A stretch of DNA of 64,000 nucleotides from positions 1-64,000 of the forward strand of contig JAUXTU010000118.1 of the NCBI GenBank assembly GCA_030679145.1. The letters are read 5' to 3'. The notes under the pieces are model-generated. The model was given only the letters and a program-made list of their open reading frames with translations, did not search any database and was not told the origin of the DNA. How positions within the stretch are numbered: the first letter of the stretch is position 1; each line of letters opens with the position of its first letter. Source of the DNA: Bacteroidota bacterium. Lineage in GTDB: Bacteria > Bacteroidota > Ignavibacteria > UBA10030 > UBA8401. Both the position numbers and the translations under genes were made by a program. Positions 54,215 to 63,130 of this stretch are shown here, piece by piece.

Positions 54215-55753
54215 CTATGGCACAAGCGTTACACATTGTTCATACAACGATCTTGACGTACTTTGGCTTTCAGAGAAACTTTTTGCAGTGCACTTTCTAT
54301 ATACGATCGGTATTGTTGGAACGATTTTTCCACCGATTGAATTGTCAATGGTTAATGTGTTTTCACAAAAGACGTTTTCCAGAATCGGTGAATCAGTGAA
54401 CCGACCTATCAATAATTTTGATGACGTATTCCCCGTTACTGTAAGGTCATTTATTCGAAATCCCGAAATAATATCCATATTTTCTTTTTTTGGTATTACA
54501 GTATAATCTTTTCCCCAAAGCCCCCTTGATCCTATAAATTGAAGGTTTGGCGTACGGTAACTTGAATCCATATTACCATTGATAACACCGCTGAGTGTAA
54601 AATTTTTCAATACTCTCCCTCTATCTTCAGGATCAAAATTATCCAGTGAATCCAAACGATCGAAGAATACCACATGCGAAACACTTCCCCTTCCATTGTA
54701 ACGCACATCAACTTTAAGATATATTCCATCCATTATTGCAGATTGAAACAGTCCATTTCGATTCCGATATCCGTGCCACATAATGCCGATACAATAATCC
54801 GTTCCTTCTGGATCCATTGTTGTTTCGGTATTTTGATATTCAATATTGATATTTTTTAAGAGCGGCAGACTATCCGTATCTTGATATACATACCCATTAA
54901 GTAAAACATCCGTAGAATAGATATTATTTTTTGACACAACCCGAGCTTTAAAATCATGAATATCAGAGAGATACAACGTACGATATGCTGTATTCGACTC
55001 AATCAGATCTGCCGAAAGATTGTTCCCAGTCCGTGCGCACCTTAATACATATCCTGCATACTCTGATTTTAAAATTCCGATTTGAATATTTTTTACTTCT
55101 GTTTTCTGATTACCAATGCGGTTTAATTCGATCCCAACCGCAACATTTTTCACGGTATTATATGGCATTGATATATTTTCAGAATTACCATCAAAACCGA
55201 CGAAAACAACTCCGTTCCATGTTATGCCGCCGTCATTTGTTATTTTTTTAAAATGATGACCGATGATGTGCAATCCCGTTATGCTGATATTTTTACAATC
55301 TCTAAAATGAAACAGATACCCAAAAAATCCCGGTTCGTCTCTTGTAGTATCAATCATTATGATTGCAGAATCGCCGATGATACTCAGATTTTCTACACCC
55401 TTAAATGCAGGGAAACTTGGTCTGCTCAATGGTGAACCTTTGCTCCAGATGAAATATGTCCCTTGTGGAAAGAAAAGCGTGCAGTTTCCGGAAGCTGCAG
55501 CCAAACAAGCCTTCTTTATTGCTTCCAAATCATCGGTAACACCATCTCCCTTTGCTCCAAAATTTTTTACGCTAATTACTGTAGTTATATTTTCCCATGA
55601 ACCCTGTTCAACATTATTAATAGTAGGATTAAATGCGAGGATAGAATTATAACCAACAATTAGCAAGAGTATAAAAGAAAAAACATCACCGTATAGAATT
55701 CGAAACTTGGATTTGATGTAATGATACATTTTTAATAAATTATTTCGTTTCAT
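54215..55753 (-). CDS. Right-handed beta-helix (pectate-lyase-like) exported protein
   Basis: A protein of about 512 residues with an N-terminal hydrophobic segment ([17 protein letters not shown]) that acts as a signal peptide or anchor. Mature sequence starts with [20 protein letters not shown], the classic entry motif of the pectate lyase 3/GH28 superfamily beta-helix, and continues with repeated short strands ([35 protein letters not shown]). It may cut, modify or bind the polysaccharide made by the cluster; no catalytic residues are certain. The start is ambiguous: ATGs at 55825, 55753 and 55729 are in frame, and 55753 overlaps the acyltransferase gene by 14 bases. Confidence 0.78.
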   Translation of the reverse strand: MKRNNLLKMYHYIKSKFRILYGDVFSFILLLIVGYNSILAFNPTINNVEQGSWENITTVISVKNFGAKGDGVTDDLEAIKKACLAAASGNCTLFFPQGTYFIWSKGSPLSRPSFPAFKGVENLSIIGDSAIIMIDTTRDEPGFFGYLFHFRDCKNISITGLHIIGHHFKKITNDGGITWNGVVFVGFDGNSENISMPYNTVKNVAVGIELNRIGNQKTEVKNIQIGILKSEYAGYVLRCARTGNNLSADLIESNTAYRTLYLSDIHDFKARVVSKNNIYSTDVLLNGYVYQDTDSLPLLKNINIEYQNTETTMDPEGTDYCIGIMWHGYRNRNGLFQSAIMDGIYLKVDVRYNGRGSVSHVVFFDRLDSLDNFDPEDRGRVLKNFTLSGVINGNMDSSYRTPNLQFIGSRGLWGKDYTVIPKKENMDIISGFRINDLTVTGNTSSKLLIGRFTDSPILENVFCENTLTIDNSIGGKIVPTIPIVYRKCTAKSFSESQSTSRSLYEQCVTLVP

Positions 55754-56465
55754 TATTCGTTTCATTTTTTCTTGAACGAATGATTTTTGCCGGAACACCT
55801 GCAACAACTGAATAGGGAGGAACATCCTTACTAACTACACTTCCCGCTGCAACAATAGAACCACGACCAACCCGAACTCCCGACAAAATAATACTGTTAG
55901 CAGCAATCCAACAATCGTCTTCAATAATTACTGTACTTCTTTCAACCCCCTGCTCTTTCATAACAACATCAGCTTCTGAAAATGCATGGTTTTCTGCATA
56001 TATGCTGACACGAGGAGATATCAAAACATTGTTACCAATTTCAATATAACCAGAACAACCAATGTAATTATATGGTCCAATATTGGAATTGTTCCCGACC
56101 TTTAATCCTTCTCCTAATTCACCACCGTAAAAATTTGTCGGTCGAATAATGGCAAACCGCCCCACTGTAACGCGATTACCAAAAACAATACCACGTCTCG
56201 ATATAGATTGTATTTCGCAATAATCTTCAGCAATAAAACTTTTTCCGACATGTAAATGTTTTGCATGACGGATAATAACACCTTTGCCGATAAGTAATAT
56301 TCCTTTTGCACTTCCTAAAAAAGGAATTCTAAGTAAACCTCGAATTGCACAAACCGATAGCATCAAAAAAACACGAAGGACAGACATCCCATCCCATTCA
56401 GCATTAAACCTATTAGATGATCCCACACCACTTTTATTCAGGAGCCATTTCAATATTGACCGCAT
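55740..56465 (-). CDS. Hexapeptide-repeat (LbH) acyltransferase
   Basis: A 241-residue acetyltransferase-type protein. A hydrophobic N-terminal third ([20 protein letters not shown]) is followed by left-handed beta-helix hexapeptide repeats: [36 protein letters not shown] and [18 protein letters not shown], with [19 protein letters not shown] near the end. YAENHAF supplies the family's catalytic His. It would acylate a sugar in the repeat unit. It overlaps the start of the beta-helix gene and is 12 bases after a glycosyltransferase gene, so it belongs to the same operon. Confidence 0.92.
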   Translation of the reverse strand: MRSILKWLLNKSGVGSSNRFNAEWDGMSVLRVFLMLSVCAIRGLLRIPFLGSAKGILLIGKGVIIRHAKHLHVGKSFIAEDYCEIQSISRRGIVFGNRVTVGRFAIIRPTNFYGGELGEGLKVGNNSNIGPYNYIGCSGYIEIGNNVLISPRVSIYAENHAFSEADVVMKEQGVERSTVIIEDDCWIAANSIILSGVRVGRGSIVAAGSVVSKDVPPYSVVAGVPAKIIRSRKNETNNETK

Positions 56466-56477
56466 TTTATTTACCCA

Positions 56478-57608
56478 CTAATTGATTATAGAAGATAACG
56501 TTTCAAATAATTTTTGTTCGCAAACTCTTTGTGAAAATCTTTTCTCAATAATATCCCTTCCTTTAAGACCCATTTGAAATCTTTTTTCCGGCACTTTCAA
56601 TAATATTTCGATAGATTCTTCCCATTCTTTATTTGTTGAGGCTAAAAAGCCGCTCTCACCATGTTCAATAATGTCTTTATTCACTCCAACGGGGGATGCA
56701 ATAGTAGGAACTCCACAAGCCATATACAATAACGCTTTATACCCGCATTTACCCCGAGACCACTCATCATCTACCAACGGCATTACTCCAATGGTAAATT
56801 TTTTTATCTCATCAATAAAAATATCTTGTGGTATCGAATCGATTATTTCCGCTGTAAAGGTATCACTGTGAGAAAATAATTCTCTTATTTTTTTAGACCC
56901 CATAGCACCGATAATTCTGATGGTAATGGGATACTTCTTTGAAATATTTCGAATCGGTTCTAAAAGAATTCGCAAGTGTTCAATATGCTGTTCTCCAGCA
57001 CCCACCCAACCAATAATGGTTGGTGAAGGATTTATATTCTCTTCGGGAATGGTGTACTGTGATGTATCAACAGGGGTTGGGATAACTGAAATATGTGAGT
57101 TAACAGGACGCACTTTTTCGGCAAGATAACTATTTCCAGCAATGACTAATTTATAGTACGGTAACATCGAAAAGAATTTTTTTCGAATCTCATCCTTATT
57201 TGAATCTGACCATTCCGATATCCCTAACCCAGAAAACGGAACAAATAATGCGTCATCAAAATCATAAACAAGGTTTTTATTAAGCGTTTTCAAAAAATAC
57301 AACACTACCTTTGGCAATCTTGTCCGCTGTATAACAACAATATCATAAAATGGACTGGAGCATATTAACAAAATCAATTTCCAAATCTTGAGCAAAGTAT
57401 CAGATCGAAAAAACCTGTTTTTATTAAACTCTTTTATCGTTGAATCCAAATCTTTATACTCGTTGTTCCATGAAATGACATTTACACGACAACCACGTTT
57501 CAAAAAATATGGAACGTAATTAAATACTCTAAATTTTCCACTGAGTTTATAATCTCCGGCAGTCCCTGCCGCAAGAAAAAGTACGGAGAATTTTTTAGTG
57601 TTATCCAT
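56478..57608 (-). CDS. Glycosyltransferase, GT-B fold
   Basis: A 376-residue GT-B enzyme (GT1/GT4-like). The N-terminal half contains KFRVFNYVPYFLKRG and VVIQRTRLPKVVLYFLKTL. The C-terminal half has PTIIGWVGAGEQHIEHLRIL, RGKCGYKALLYMACGVPTIA and SPVGVNKDIIEHGESGFLA, the usual donor-binding region. The conserved Lys and Glu are less obvious than in the neighbours, so assignment to a subfamily is open. The start codon overlaps the stop of the previous glycosyltransferase gene at 57608 by one base (TAATGG), showing coupled translation. Confidence 0.88.
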   Translation of the reverse strand: MDNTKKFSVLFLAAGTAGDYKLSGKFRVFNYVPYFLKRGCRVNVISWNNEYKDLDSTIKEFNKNRFFRSDTLLKIWKLILLICSSPFYDIVVIQRTRLPKVVLYFLKTLNKNLVYDFDDALFVPFSGLGISEWSDSNKDEIRKKFFSMLPYYKLVIAGNSYLAEKVRPVNSHISVIPTPVDTSQYTIPEENINPSPTIIGWVGAGEQHIEHLRILLEPIRNISKKYPITIRIIGAMGSKKIRELFSHSDTFTAEIIDSIPQDIFIDEIKKFTIGVMPLVDDEWSRGKCGYKALLYMACGVPTIASPVGVNKDIIEHGESGFLASTNKEWEESIEILLKVPEKRFQMGLKGRDIIEKRFSQRVCEQKLFETLSSIIN

Positions 57609-58801
57609 TAAGCGATTACTTCCTCAAATAATTTTTCAAAGTTTTTTGCCACAACCGTAATATCATACTGTTGTAATATTTTTCGAAGAGCTTCTTCTCC
57701 AAACTGTTTCCTTAGCACAGATGATGATATAAGTTTGCGTATTGCTTTTCGAAGGGCTTCTTCATCTCCATAATCAATAATAAGTCCATCAACACCCTCT
57801 TCAATAACATCCGGAACACCGCTGACACGCGTTGCAATACTCGGCAATCCGCACGCACGTGCTTCTATCAGGACATTGGGAAGTCCTTCGGATTGTGAAG
57901 GAAGAATAAATATATCGGCTGTTTGAAAATATTTCTCCCGGTCCGCAACTTGTCCCAAGAAATCAACAGTGATCTGTGATTTTATTTCTTTTGCTTCCTT
58001 CTTTACCGAATCTTCAATAATGTTCTGGGCAAATTTTCCGCTCCCCAATACGAGTAACTCAACATTGTTGGGAACATCATTCAAAATTGAAATCGAACGG
58101 ATCAGAAAGTCGATCCCTTTATTGGCATTCAAATGACCGCAATAAAGAAGATAGATGCTCTCCTGTTTAAGACCGAGTGTCTCCCTCATCTGTTTGCGTT
58201 GTTCCGGATCGAGAGGATGAAATTTATTTGTATCAACACCGTTGTTCATTCTTCTGATGCGTTCAGGTTTAACCCCTTCTTCAATGAATCGTTTTTCGAT
58301 GAATGAACTGATCGCAAGAAAACGATCGAATGCTGCATACCCTTTTTTGCGAAGAGAATAGAAAGCCGACCCTCGAAGGTTTCCTATCTCGGGTGAGAAC
58401 GTCGATGCAGTTCGGACAAACGACTTTTTTCCAAACAACTTAAAGAAAAACGCAGGGATGGAAAAGTAATCAAGACCGAAAAAGAAAATGATAACGTCAA
58501 ATTGTCTTAATCGGAACAGACCATAACCGATAAGTGAAAAGACGTAGAGCAAATTTTCAAGAATTGCCGGAAGTCCCTTCTCTTTTTTAAAATTGAAACT
58601 CGGTACCCGGTGAATTGGTATCGAACCAAGCATTTCATCCTTTGCTGTTCCTTTAATTCTGCTTGATACTACACGGACTCTGTTTCCCCTTTTAATCAGC
58701 TCTTCCGCAACAAGACGCGCTTGGTTTTCTCCACCTCCCACAATGGGATAAAACCTCGGTGTTGCAATGATAATACTATATTTTTTTTCGTCTCTCTTCA
58801 T
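57608..58801 (-). CDS. Glycosyltransferase family 4
   Basis: A 397-residue GT4 glycosyltransferase: YSIIIATPRFYPIVGGGENQ at the N-terminus, LLYCGHLNANKGIDFLIRS of the C-terminal domain, and SEGLPNVLIEARACGLPSIA with the conserved Glu, then TRVSGVPDVIEEGVDGLIID. It transfers a sugar from a nucleotide donor onto the growing lipid-linked repeat. The TAATGG overlap with the next gene indicates translational coupling. MITE-like copy 3 lies between this gene and the polymerase gene upstream. Confidence 0.92.
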   Translation of the reverse strand: MKRDEKKYSIIIATPRFYPIVGGGENQARLVAEELIKRGNRVRVVSSRIKGTAKDEMLGSIPIHRVPSFNFKKEKGLPAILENLLYVFSLIGYGLFRLRQFDVIIFFFGLDYFSIPAFFFKLFGKKSFVRTASTFSPEIGNLRGSAFYSLRKKGYAAFDRFLAISSFIEKRFIEEGVKPERIRRMNNGVDTNKFHPLDPEQRKQMRETLGLKQESIYLLYCGHLNANKGIDFLIRSISILNDVPNNVELLVLGSGKFAQNIIEDSVKKEAKEIKSQITVDFLGQVADREKYFQTADIFILPSQSEGLPNVLIEARACGLPSIATRVSGVPDVIEEGVDGLIIDYGDEEALRKAIRKLISSSVLRKQFGEEALRKILQQYDITVVAKNFEKLFEEVIA

Positions 58802-58844
58802 GTATTATTGTATTGTATTAGAAACCATTTACAAACTCAAATCG

Positions 58845-58965
58845 TTGTCATTGCAAACTGTTCTTTGGCGAAGTCCCGCATTATGGGACTCCATAAAGCG
58901 GAGCAATCTCGTTTTTTCTTTTTATCTTAAAAAGATTGCGTCGTCGCTTCGCTCCTCGCAATGAC
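58845..58965. repeat. MITE-like inverted-repeat element, copy 3
   Basis: TTGTCATTGC at the left and CTCGCAATGAC at the right (58955-58965) enclose internal repeats including GTCCCGCATTATGGGAC (58874-58890) and an AAGCGGAGCAATCTC/AGATTGCGTCGTCGC arm pair. It is the shortest copy and lacks the TCCGCC/GGCGGA module of copy 1. It occupies the gap between the polymerase gene and the GT4 gene. Confidence 0.75.
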
Positions 58966-58985
58966 CATTTTTTTTGTAACATCAG

Positions 58986-60308
58986 TTATAAAGTTTTTTG
59001 CAAAACGGTCTTTACTTCCGATTCAATCTCCTCCGTTGGAAGAAATGCTATGCACAACATAACGGCTACGAGACCGAAACTTGTAAACCGAAACAGAACA
59101 TTGGACCATAATGAAACAAGTATCATATTCGTGACTAATAACCATACCATGAGTTTTTCGGGTTGTTTTAGTTTCCCTGCGTTCTTCAATATCACACCTA
59201 AAAAACTCACAAATAATAGTGCATATGGAAGCCCTCGTTCAAAAATAAGCGTGAATCCTAAATTCTCATAATCAACCCAATCGAGTTTCTGACTAATAAG
59301 CCGCAGTTCTTTAAATGGAGATCCGAACAGAGTGCTTAGTATCGTACGATCGAATGCAATGCTTCCCAAAATATCCCACGTATCAATGCGCGTAGAAAAT
59401 GTATCTGTCAGCGCCATATAGATTATAATATTTTCTATGATCACGTTAATGTAAAAGAACAATACTGCTAAAACAGAAATGCCGACAAATCTTTTGAAGT
59501 TCTTTGAATATGTTGATAAGATAAAGAAAAAAAATACACCAGTGACAAAGATAGCGATCATTCCGAAACGAGAAGTATTGAGCAACGAAGAGACAGCAAC
59601 GAAGCCCATTAACACAAGAAAATATTTATTTTTGCGTTCCGTAGCAAAATATGTATACCCAAAAAGTAAAAAATAAAACGGCAGCTGGGTTCCCCAATGA
59701 TTATGCTGACCTAGCATTCCGCTAAAGGTCATTTGAAAAGGTATGTTCAATTGATTAAAAAAGAAATCGATCTGGAGACGATCTGATAATTCTAACGCTG
59801 GAAAATATTCTAATGTTTTGTTAGCAGTGTTCCAATCATAGGAATTAACAATGAAATCACTAAAGTAGAAGGACTCATAAATTGAAAATACTAACTGGAC
59901 TAAAAACAATACACTCATTGCATAGACAAATTTCAATTCGATCGCTTTTCGTTGGGTTGGATTTGTTCTAAGAAAGAATGCAATAATACCAAGTGCAACA
60001 GGAATGCTATAATGGCGACCCAGAAATGAGAGCAGACCATATCCATCCCTCACCAGATTAATGAATCCCATGAATATATAGATCAAACAGATCCATACAA
60101 AAAAACGGATTACGGTGTTATCGGTTTGTCGAGGTATTCTGATGCTTGAAAGTATAAAGATTGTTGCAAATAAATAGTTTAATAGAACAACATCAAAAGG
60201 AAGTTGAAACGCAACAATATTTAACAGCAGTGGAGTAAAAAATACCGCAACAAGCAAGACTATTGATGTATGGTATGATGGTAACGCTCTATTCTCAGTA
60301 ATGCTCAT
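58986..60308 (-). CDS. O-antigen polymerase/ligase-like membrane protein (Wzy/WaaL type)
   Basis: A 440-residue protein with about ten to twelve hydrophobic helices: TSIVLLVAVFFTPLLLNIVA, FFVWICLIYIFMGFINLV, QLPFYFLLFGYTYFATERKN, IFVTGVFFFFILSTYSK and others. A large loop between helices in the second half contains FSTRIDTWDILGSIAF and FGSPFKELRLI, as in the Wzy_C domain of O-antigen ligases and polymerases. It would polymerise or ligate lipid-linked units on the periplasmic side. Members diverge strongly, so Wzy and WaaL cannot be separated here. It lies 53 bases after the methyltransferase gene. Confidence 0.85.
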   Translation of the reverse strand: MSITENRALPSYHTSIVLLVAVFFTPLLLNIVAFQLPFDVVLLNYLFATIFILSSIRIPRQTDNTVIRFFVWICLIYIFMGFINLVRDGYGLLSFLGRHYSIPVALGIIAFFLRTNPTQRKAIELKFVYAMSVLFLVQLVFSIYESFYFSDFIVNSYDWNTANKTLEYFPALELSDRLQIDFFFNQLNIPFQMTFSGMLGQHNHWGTQLPFYFLLFGYTYFATERKNKYFLVLMGFVAVSSLLNTSRFGMIAIFVTGVFFFFILSTYSKNFKRFVGISVLAVLFFYINVIIENIIIYMALTDTFSTRIDTWDILGSIAFDRTILSTLFGSPFKELRLISQKLDWVDYENLGFTLIFERGLPYALLFVSFLGVILKNAGKLKQPEKLMVWLLVTNMILVSLWSNVLFRFTSFGLVAVMLCIAFLPTEEIESEVKTVLQKTL

Positions 60309-60361
60309 GAACTATATTTTTTTCTTTGATCTATAATCACGATTTAAAACAGTGACATCAT

Positions 60362-61195
60362 TTACGGTTTTGATGCGATGATATAAATGTTCGTTAATTG
60401 CAGCCAGGATCCGATCTTTTTTTGCATTTTCCGTGAAGGTATCATTAAAATCATCTTTTCAATCCATGTCACAACGCCGACTCGAACTAATCCAATATGA
60501 AAAAGAATATCGTTGAGTCTAAATATCCTTCGTAAAATAATTTGAGTGTTAATTTTTTTAAATCCTCCTTTTTGGAGAAGTGCTGCCAAGTCCCAATACA
60601 TATATTCTTTCATGTGAAATCCGGTTGGATAGTCGTCGAAATATTTAGAGATGTCATGGGGACCGGTAAGTCCATGAGGGGTTACAATGAATATTTTCCC
60701 GCCGGGTTTCAGGTGGCTATACATGCAGTGGATATGTTCATCAACCTCATCCGGATGAAGATGTTCGATAAGATGGAGAGAATAGATCAGGTCGAACTGT
60801 TGATTATCCAAGGCAAACGATGCGACATCACTTTCTACCAAATGGACATTGGGCAGAAAAGATTTTATGGACTTCGCAACTGTAACATCTAGCCCCGTCA
60901 CCGAAGCAACAAGCGGGCTTACATATTGTAACATTTTCCCCGAACCGCAGCCCAACTCCAAGACGTCAGCATTCGGACGCAGCAATGGGCGAAGAAAAGA
61001 AAGGTAAAATTCTGCCTCTCGCGCATATTCTTCGTCGCTTTTATTTCGCGAAATATGCCACGGAATTTCTTCATAGAGCGTGCGGTACGCATTCCCAACA
61101 ATCTGTTTTCGGTCTTTAGGATCACTGTTGCGGATCTGATCGGCAAGTTTTCTTTCTAATAGATAATGCTTTTTGATCTTTTCTTCTTCTGTCAT
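60362..61195 (-). CDS. Class I SAM-dependent methyltransferase
   Basis: A 277-residue methyltransferase. Motif I is ADVLELGCGSGKMLQYVSPL, followed by VASVTGLDVTVAKSIKS, DSDVASFALDNQQFDLIYSLH (post I/motif II) and LKPGGKIFIVTPHG (motif III). The first 70 residues are helical and charged. Two hydrophobic patches toward the C-terminus may contact membrane or partner. In this cluster it probably methylates a sugar or the terminal residue of the chain; the target is unknown. It lies 28 bases after a glycosyltransferase gene. Confidence 0.9.
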   Translation of the reverse strand: MTEEEKIKKHYLLERKLADQIRNSDPKDRKQIVGNAYRTLYEEIPWHISRNKSDEEYAREAEFYLSFLRPLLRPNADVLELGCGSGKMLQYVSPLVASVTGLDVTVAKSIKSFLPNVHLVESDVASFALDNQQFDLIYSLHLIEHLHPDEVDEHIHCMYSHLKPGGKIFIVTPHGLTGPHDISKYFDDYPTGFHMKEYMYWDLAALLQKGGFKKINTQIILRRIFRLNDILFHIGLVRVGVVTWIEKMILMIPSRKMQKKIGSWLQLTNIYIIASKP

Positions 61196-61223
61196 TTTTC
61201 AATTCGATTAGTTTGTTAAGATT

Positions 61224-62285
61224 TTATTTAGAACGGAGGAAAGAAGAGTATTTTTTCCAATGCCGTCGTATTTCATGTTTTAAATACCCGGCATAAAGAT
61301 GTAAAAAATAATTTAATTTTTGTTTTGGTGTAGTCTTTCTGGCAAAATCATTTGCAGAAGCAATTGAATGTACACCGTCTTTGTCCGAGCCCTGCAAATG
61401 TTCAGCGGGTTGCCCATTCTGCTTCGCCAATAGGTGTTCCCATATTTCGCGATGCTTTCTAGCATAATTTGCCCATGTCCAATTGATAACTTTATCAGAA
61501 CGTTGTTTAAATGTATCCGAAATTTCTGTAAAAACTTTTAGAAGATCTTCAAAAGAATGAAATGGATATGTGATGCCACCGGTAACATCCAGATGATATC
61601 CTTGCGGAACTACGATGGTTTCAACACCGGCAGCAAGAGCATCAATAAAACCCATCTGTCCTTCATCTTCCCCGAAGTACATAAAATAATCTAACGTTGG
61701 AAGGAGGCGAATATATTCATCATAATCAAAATCCGTGAAATATTTTACGATAAAATGTTTCTTCTCTAAATGTTCTATTTGTGGTTCCCACCCTGCGCCC
61801 ATCACAATAAATTCAAAATTTTTCGGATCCAAATAATCAGCGAGTTTCCCGAGCAGAAATTCTCTTTTACGCCCATCATCATATACCCGGGTAGTGATAC
61901 CAACTCGTCGCCTGCGTGGTGAGAGTACGGAATCATGCGCAGGAAGCACATAGCACAAACTCGAACGAGGTATTCCACCGGATGATAACGTTTCAACGGT
62001 TTGATTCGACAAACAAATACCTACCGCTGCTATACTTAATTGCTGCTTCAATACATTGAACTTTTGTATTGAATCAATATGTGTTACCATTTGCGTTTGA
62101 ATACTTGGCGAAGGTTCGAGCAGGTCGTAATGGACAATGTGGTGATTAATATCCGCTGTGTGTTCAATTTCTTGACCGAGCGAAACGGTAACACCCTGCG
62201 GAGTCAAATGTTCATCCAACTTTCGGGCAAATTTACCCAGTATCCAGGTACTGATATCTCCATGACAAACGATATGTACCTTCAC
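61224..62285 (-). CDS. Glycosyltransferase-like protein, GT-B fold
   Basis: A 353-residue protein. The second half has the features VGITTRVYDDGRKREFLLGK, FEFIVMGAGWEP and YFGEDEGQMGFIDALAAGVE with a likely donor-site Glu, as in GT4-like enzymes. The first half (MKVHIVCHGDISTWILGKFA) is less typical, and the C-terminal 60 residues are basic and helical (KKYSSFLRSK). The start is GTG at 62285, one base after the stop of the upstream methyltransferase gene. I would call it a glycosyltransferase with moderate certainty; substrate unknown. Confidence 0.75.
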   Translation of the reverse strand: MKVHIVCHGDISTWILGKFARKLDEHLTPQGVTVSLGQEIEHTADINHHIVHYDLLEPSPSIQTQMVTHIDSIQKFNVLKQQLSIAAVGICLSNQTVETLSSGGIPRSSLCYVLPAHDSVLSPRRRRVGITTRVYDDGRKREFLLGKLADYLDPKNFEFIVMGAGWEPQIEHLEKKHFIVKYFTDFDYDEYIRLLPTLDYFMYFGEDEGQMGFIDALAAGVETIVVPQGYHLDVTGGITYPFHSFEDLLKVFTEISDTFKQRSDKVINWTWANYARKHREIWEHLLAKQNGQPAEHLQGSDKDGVHSIASANDFARKTTPKQKLNYFLHLYAGYLKHEIRRHWKKYSSFLRSK

Positions 62286-62286
62286 G

Positions 62287-63066
62287 TTATTTACCCTTCT
62301 TCTTTAGACCGACACTGATATTCCATTCATAAGGATCAATAGGACCATCAAACTTCATGAAGGGAGAGGTATAGACAACGTCGAAACCGTTCGAATTGAG
62401 GATATTATACATCTCTTGAAAGAAATAATACCGCATTGGATGCAGTTCAGTAAAATCATGAATCCGTTTACCATCGACAAAATACATGCACGAAAATTTT
62501 ACGGTAGCAATCTGCTGAACAATATCAAGATTGGTTTCAGAGATCCGTAACAACTCTCCATTTGAATCCGATTTTCTGATCACTTTCACCGGATCATAGT
62601 GACGCGTAACGGCATTGCCATTCCAGTAATCGAAAATGAAAATTCCGTCTTCAGTAAGCAGGTTAGAAATATTCTTCAATGTGCGGAGAAAATCGTCCAT
62701 CGAAGTAAGATAATCCATCGCAGAGAACATAGAAATGACCACGTCGTATTTTTTTTCTATCTTGTGTGAATCCTGAAATGAATAATTGTAGAATGCAGCC
62801 TTGCTTCCGTTGCTCTTGGCAGATTCACGTGCAACCGTAATCATGTTCGAAGAGATATCACTCCCCTCAACAAGAAAACCCATCTTTTCAAGATGAAAAA
62901 TATGTTTACCGGTTCCACAAGCTAGATCGAGCAACGTTACCGGGGATGATTTCGGCGCCAATAACTTCTTAATAATTTTTGTGATATATTCCGCTTCGTC
63001 GATATAATTTTTTTCACGGTAAAGTAGATTGTAGAATTCTGCGTATTGATTGAATTGAGAAGACAT
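62287..63066 (-). CDS. Class I SAM-dependent methyltransferase
   Basis: A 259-residue methyltransferase. It has an N-terminal AEFYNLLYREKNYIDEAEYI, motif I TLLDLACGTGKHIFHLEKMG, the acidic residue in VEGSDISSNMITVARE, FYNYSFQDS and VISMFSAMDYLTS, then EDGIFIFDYWNG. The family works on sugars and small molecules. Together with the FkbM-like gene upstream and the methyltransferase at 60362 it forms a trio that could methylate chain-terminating residues. It is coupled to the following glycosyltransferase gene (one-base gap). Confidence 0.92.
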   Translation of the reverse strand: MSSQFNQYAEFYNLLYREKNYIDEAEYITKIIKKLLAPKSSPVTLLDLACGTGKHIFHLEKMGFLVEGSDISSNMITVARESAKSNGSKAAFYNYSFQDSHKIEKKYDVVISMFSAMDYLTSMDDFLRTLKNISNLLTEDGIFIFDYWNGNAVTRHYDPVKVIRKSDSNGELLRISETNLDIVQQIATVKFSCMYFVDGKRIHDFTELHPMRYYFFQEMYNILNSNGFDVVYTSPFMKFDGPIDPYEWNISVGLKKKGK

Positions 63067-63130
63067 TTGTTAACTTATTATTGTAATGAATTAAAAAAGA
63101 ATTGATTAAATAAACTTTAACTTGGTTGTA

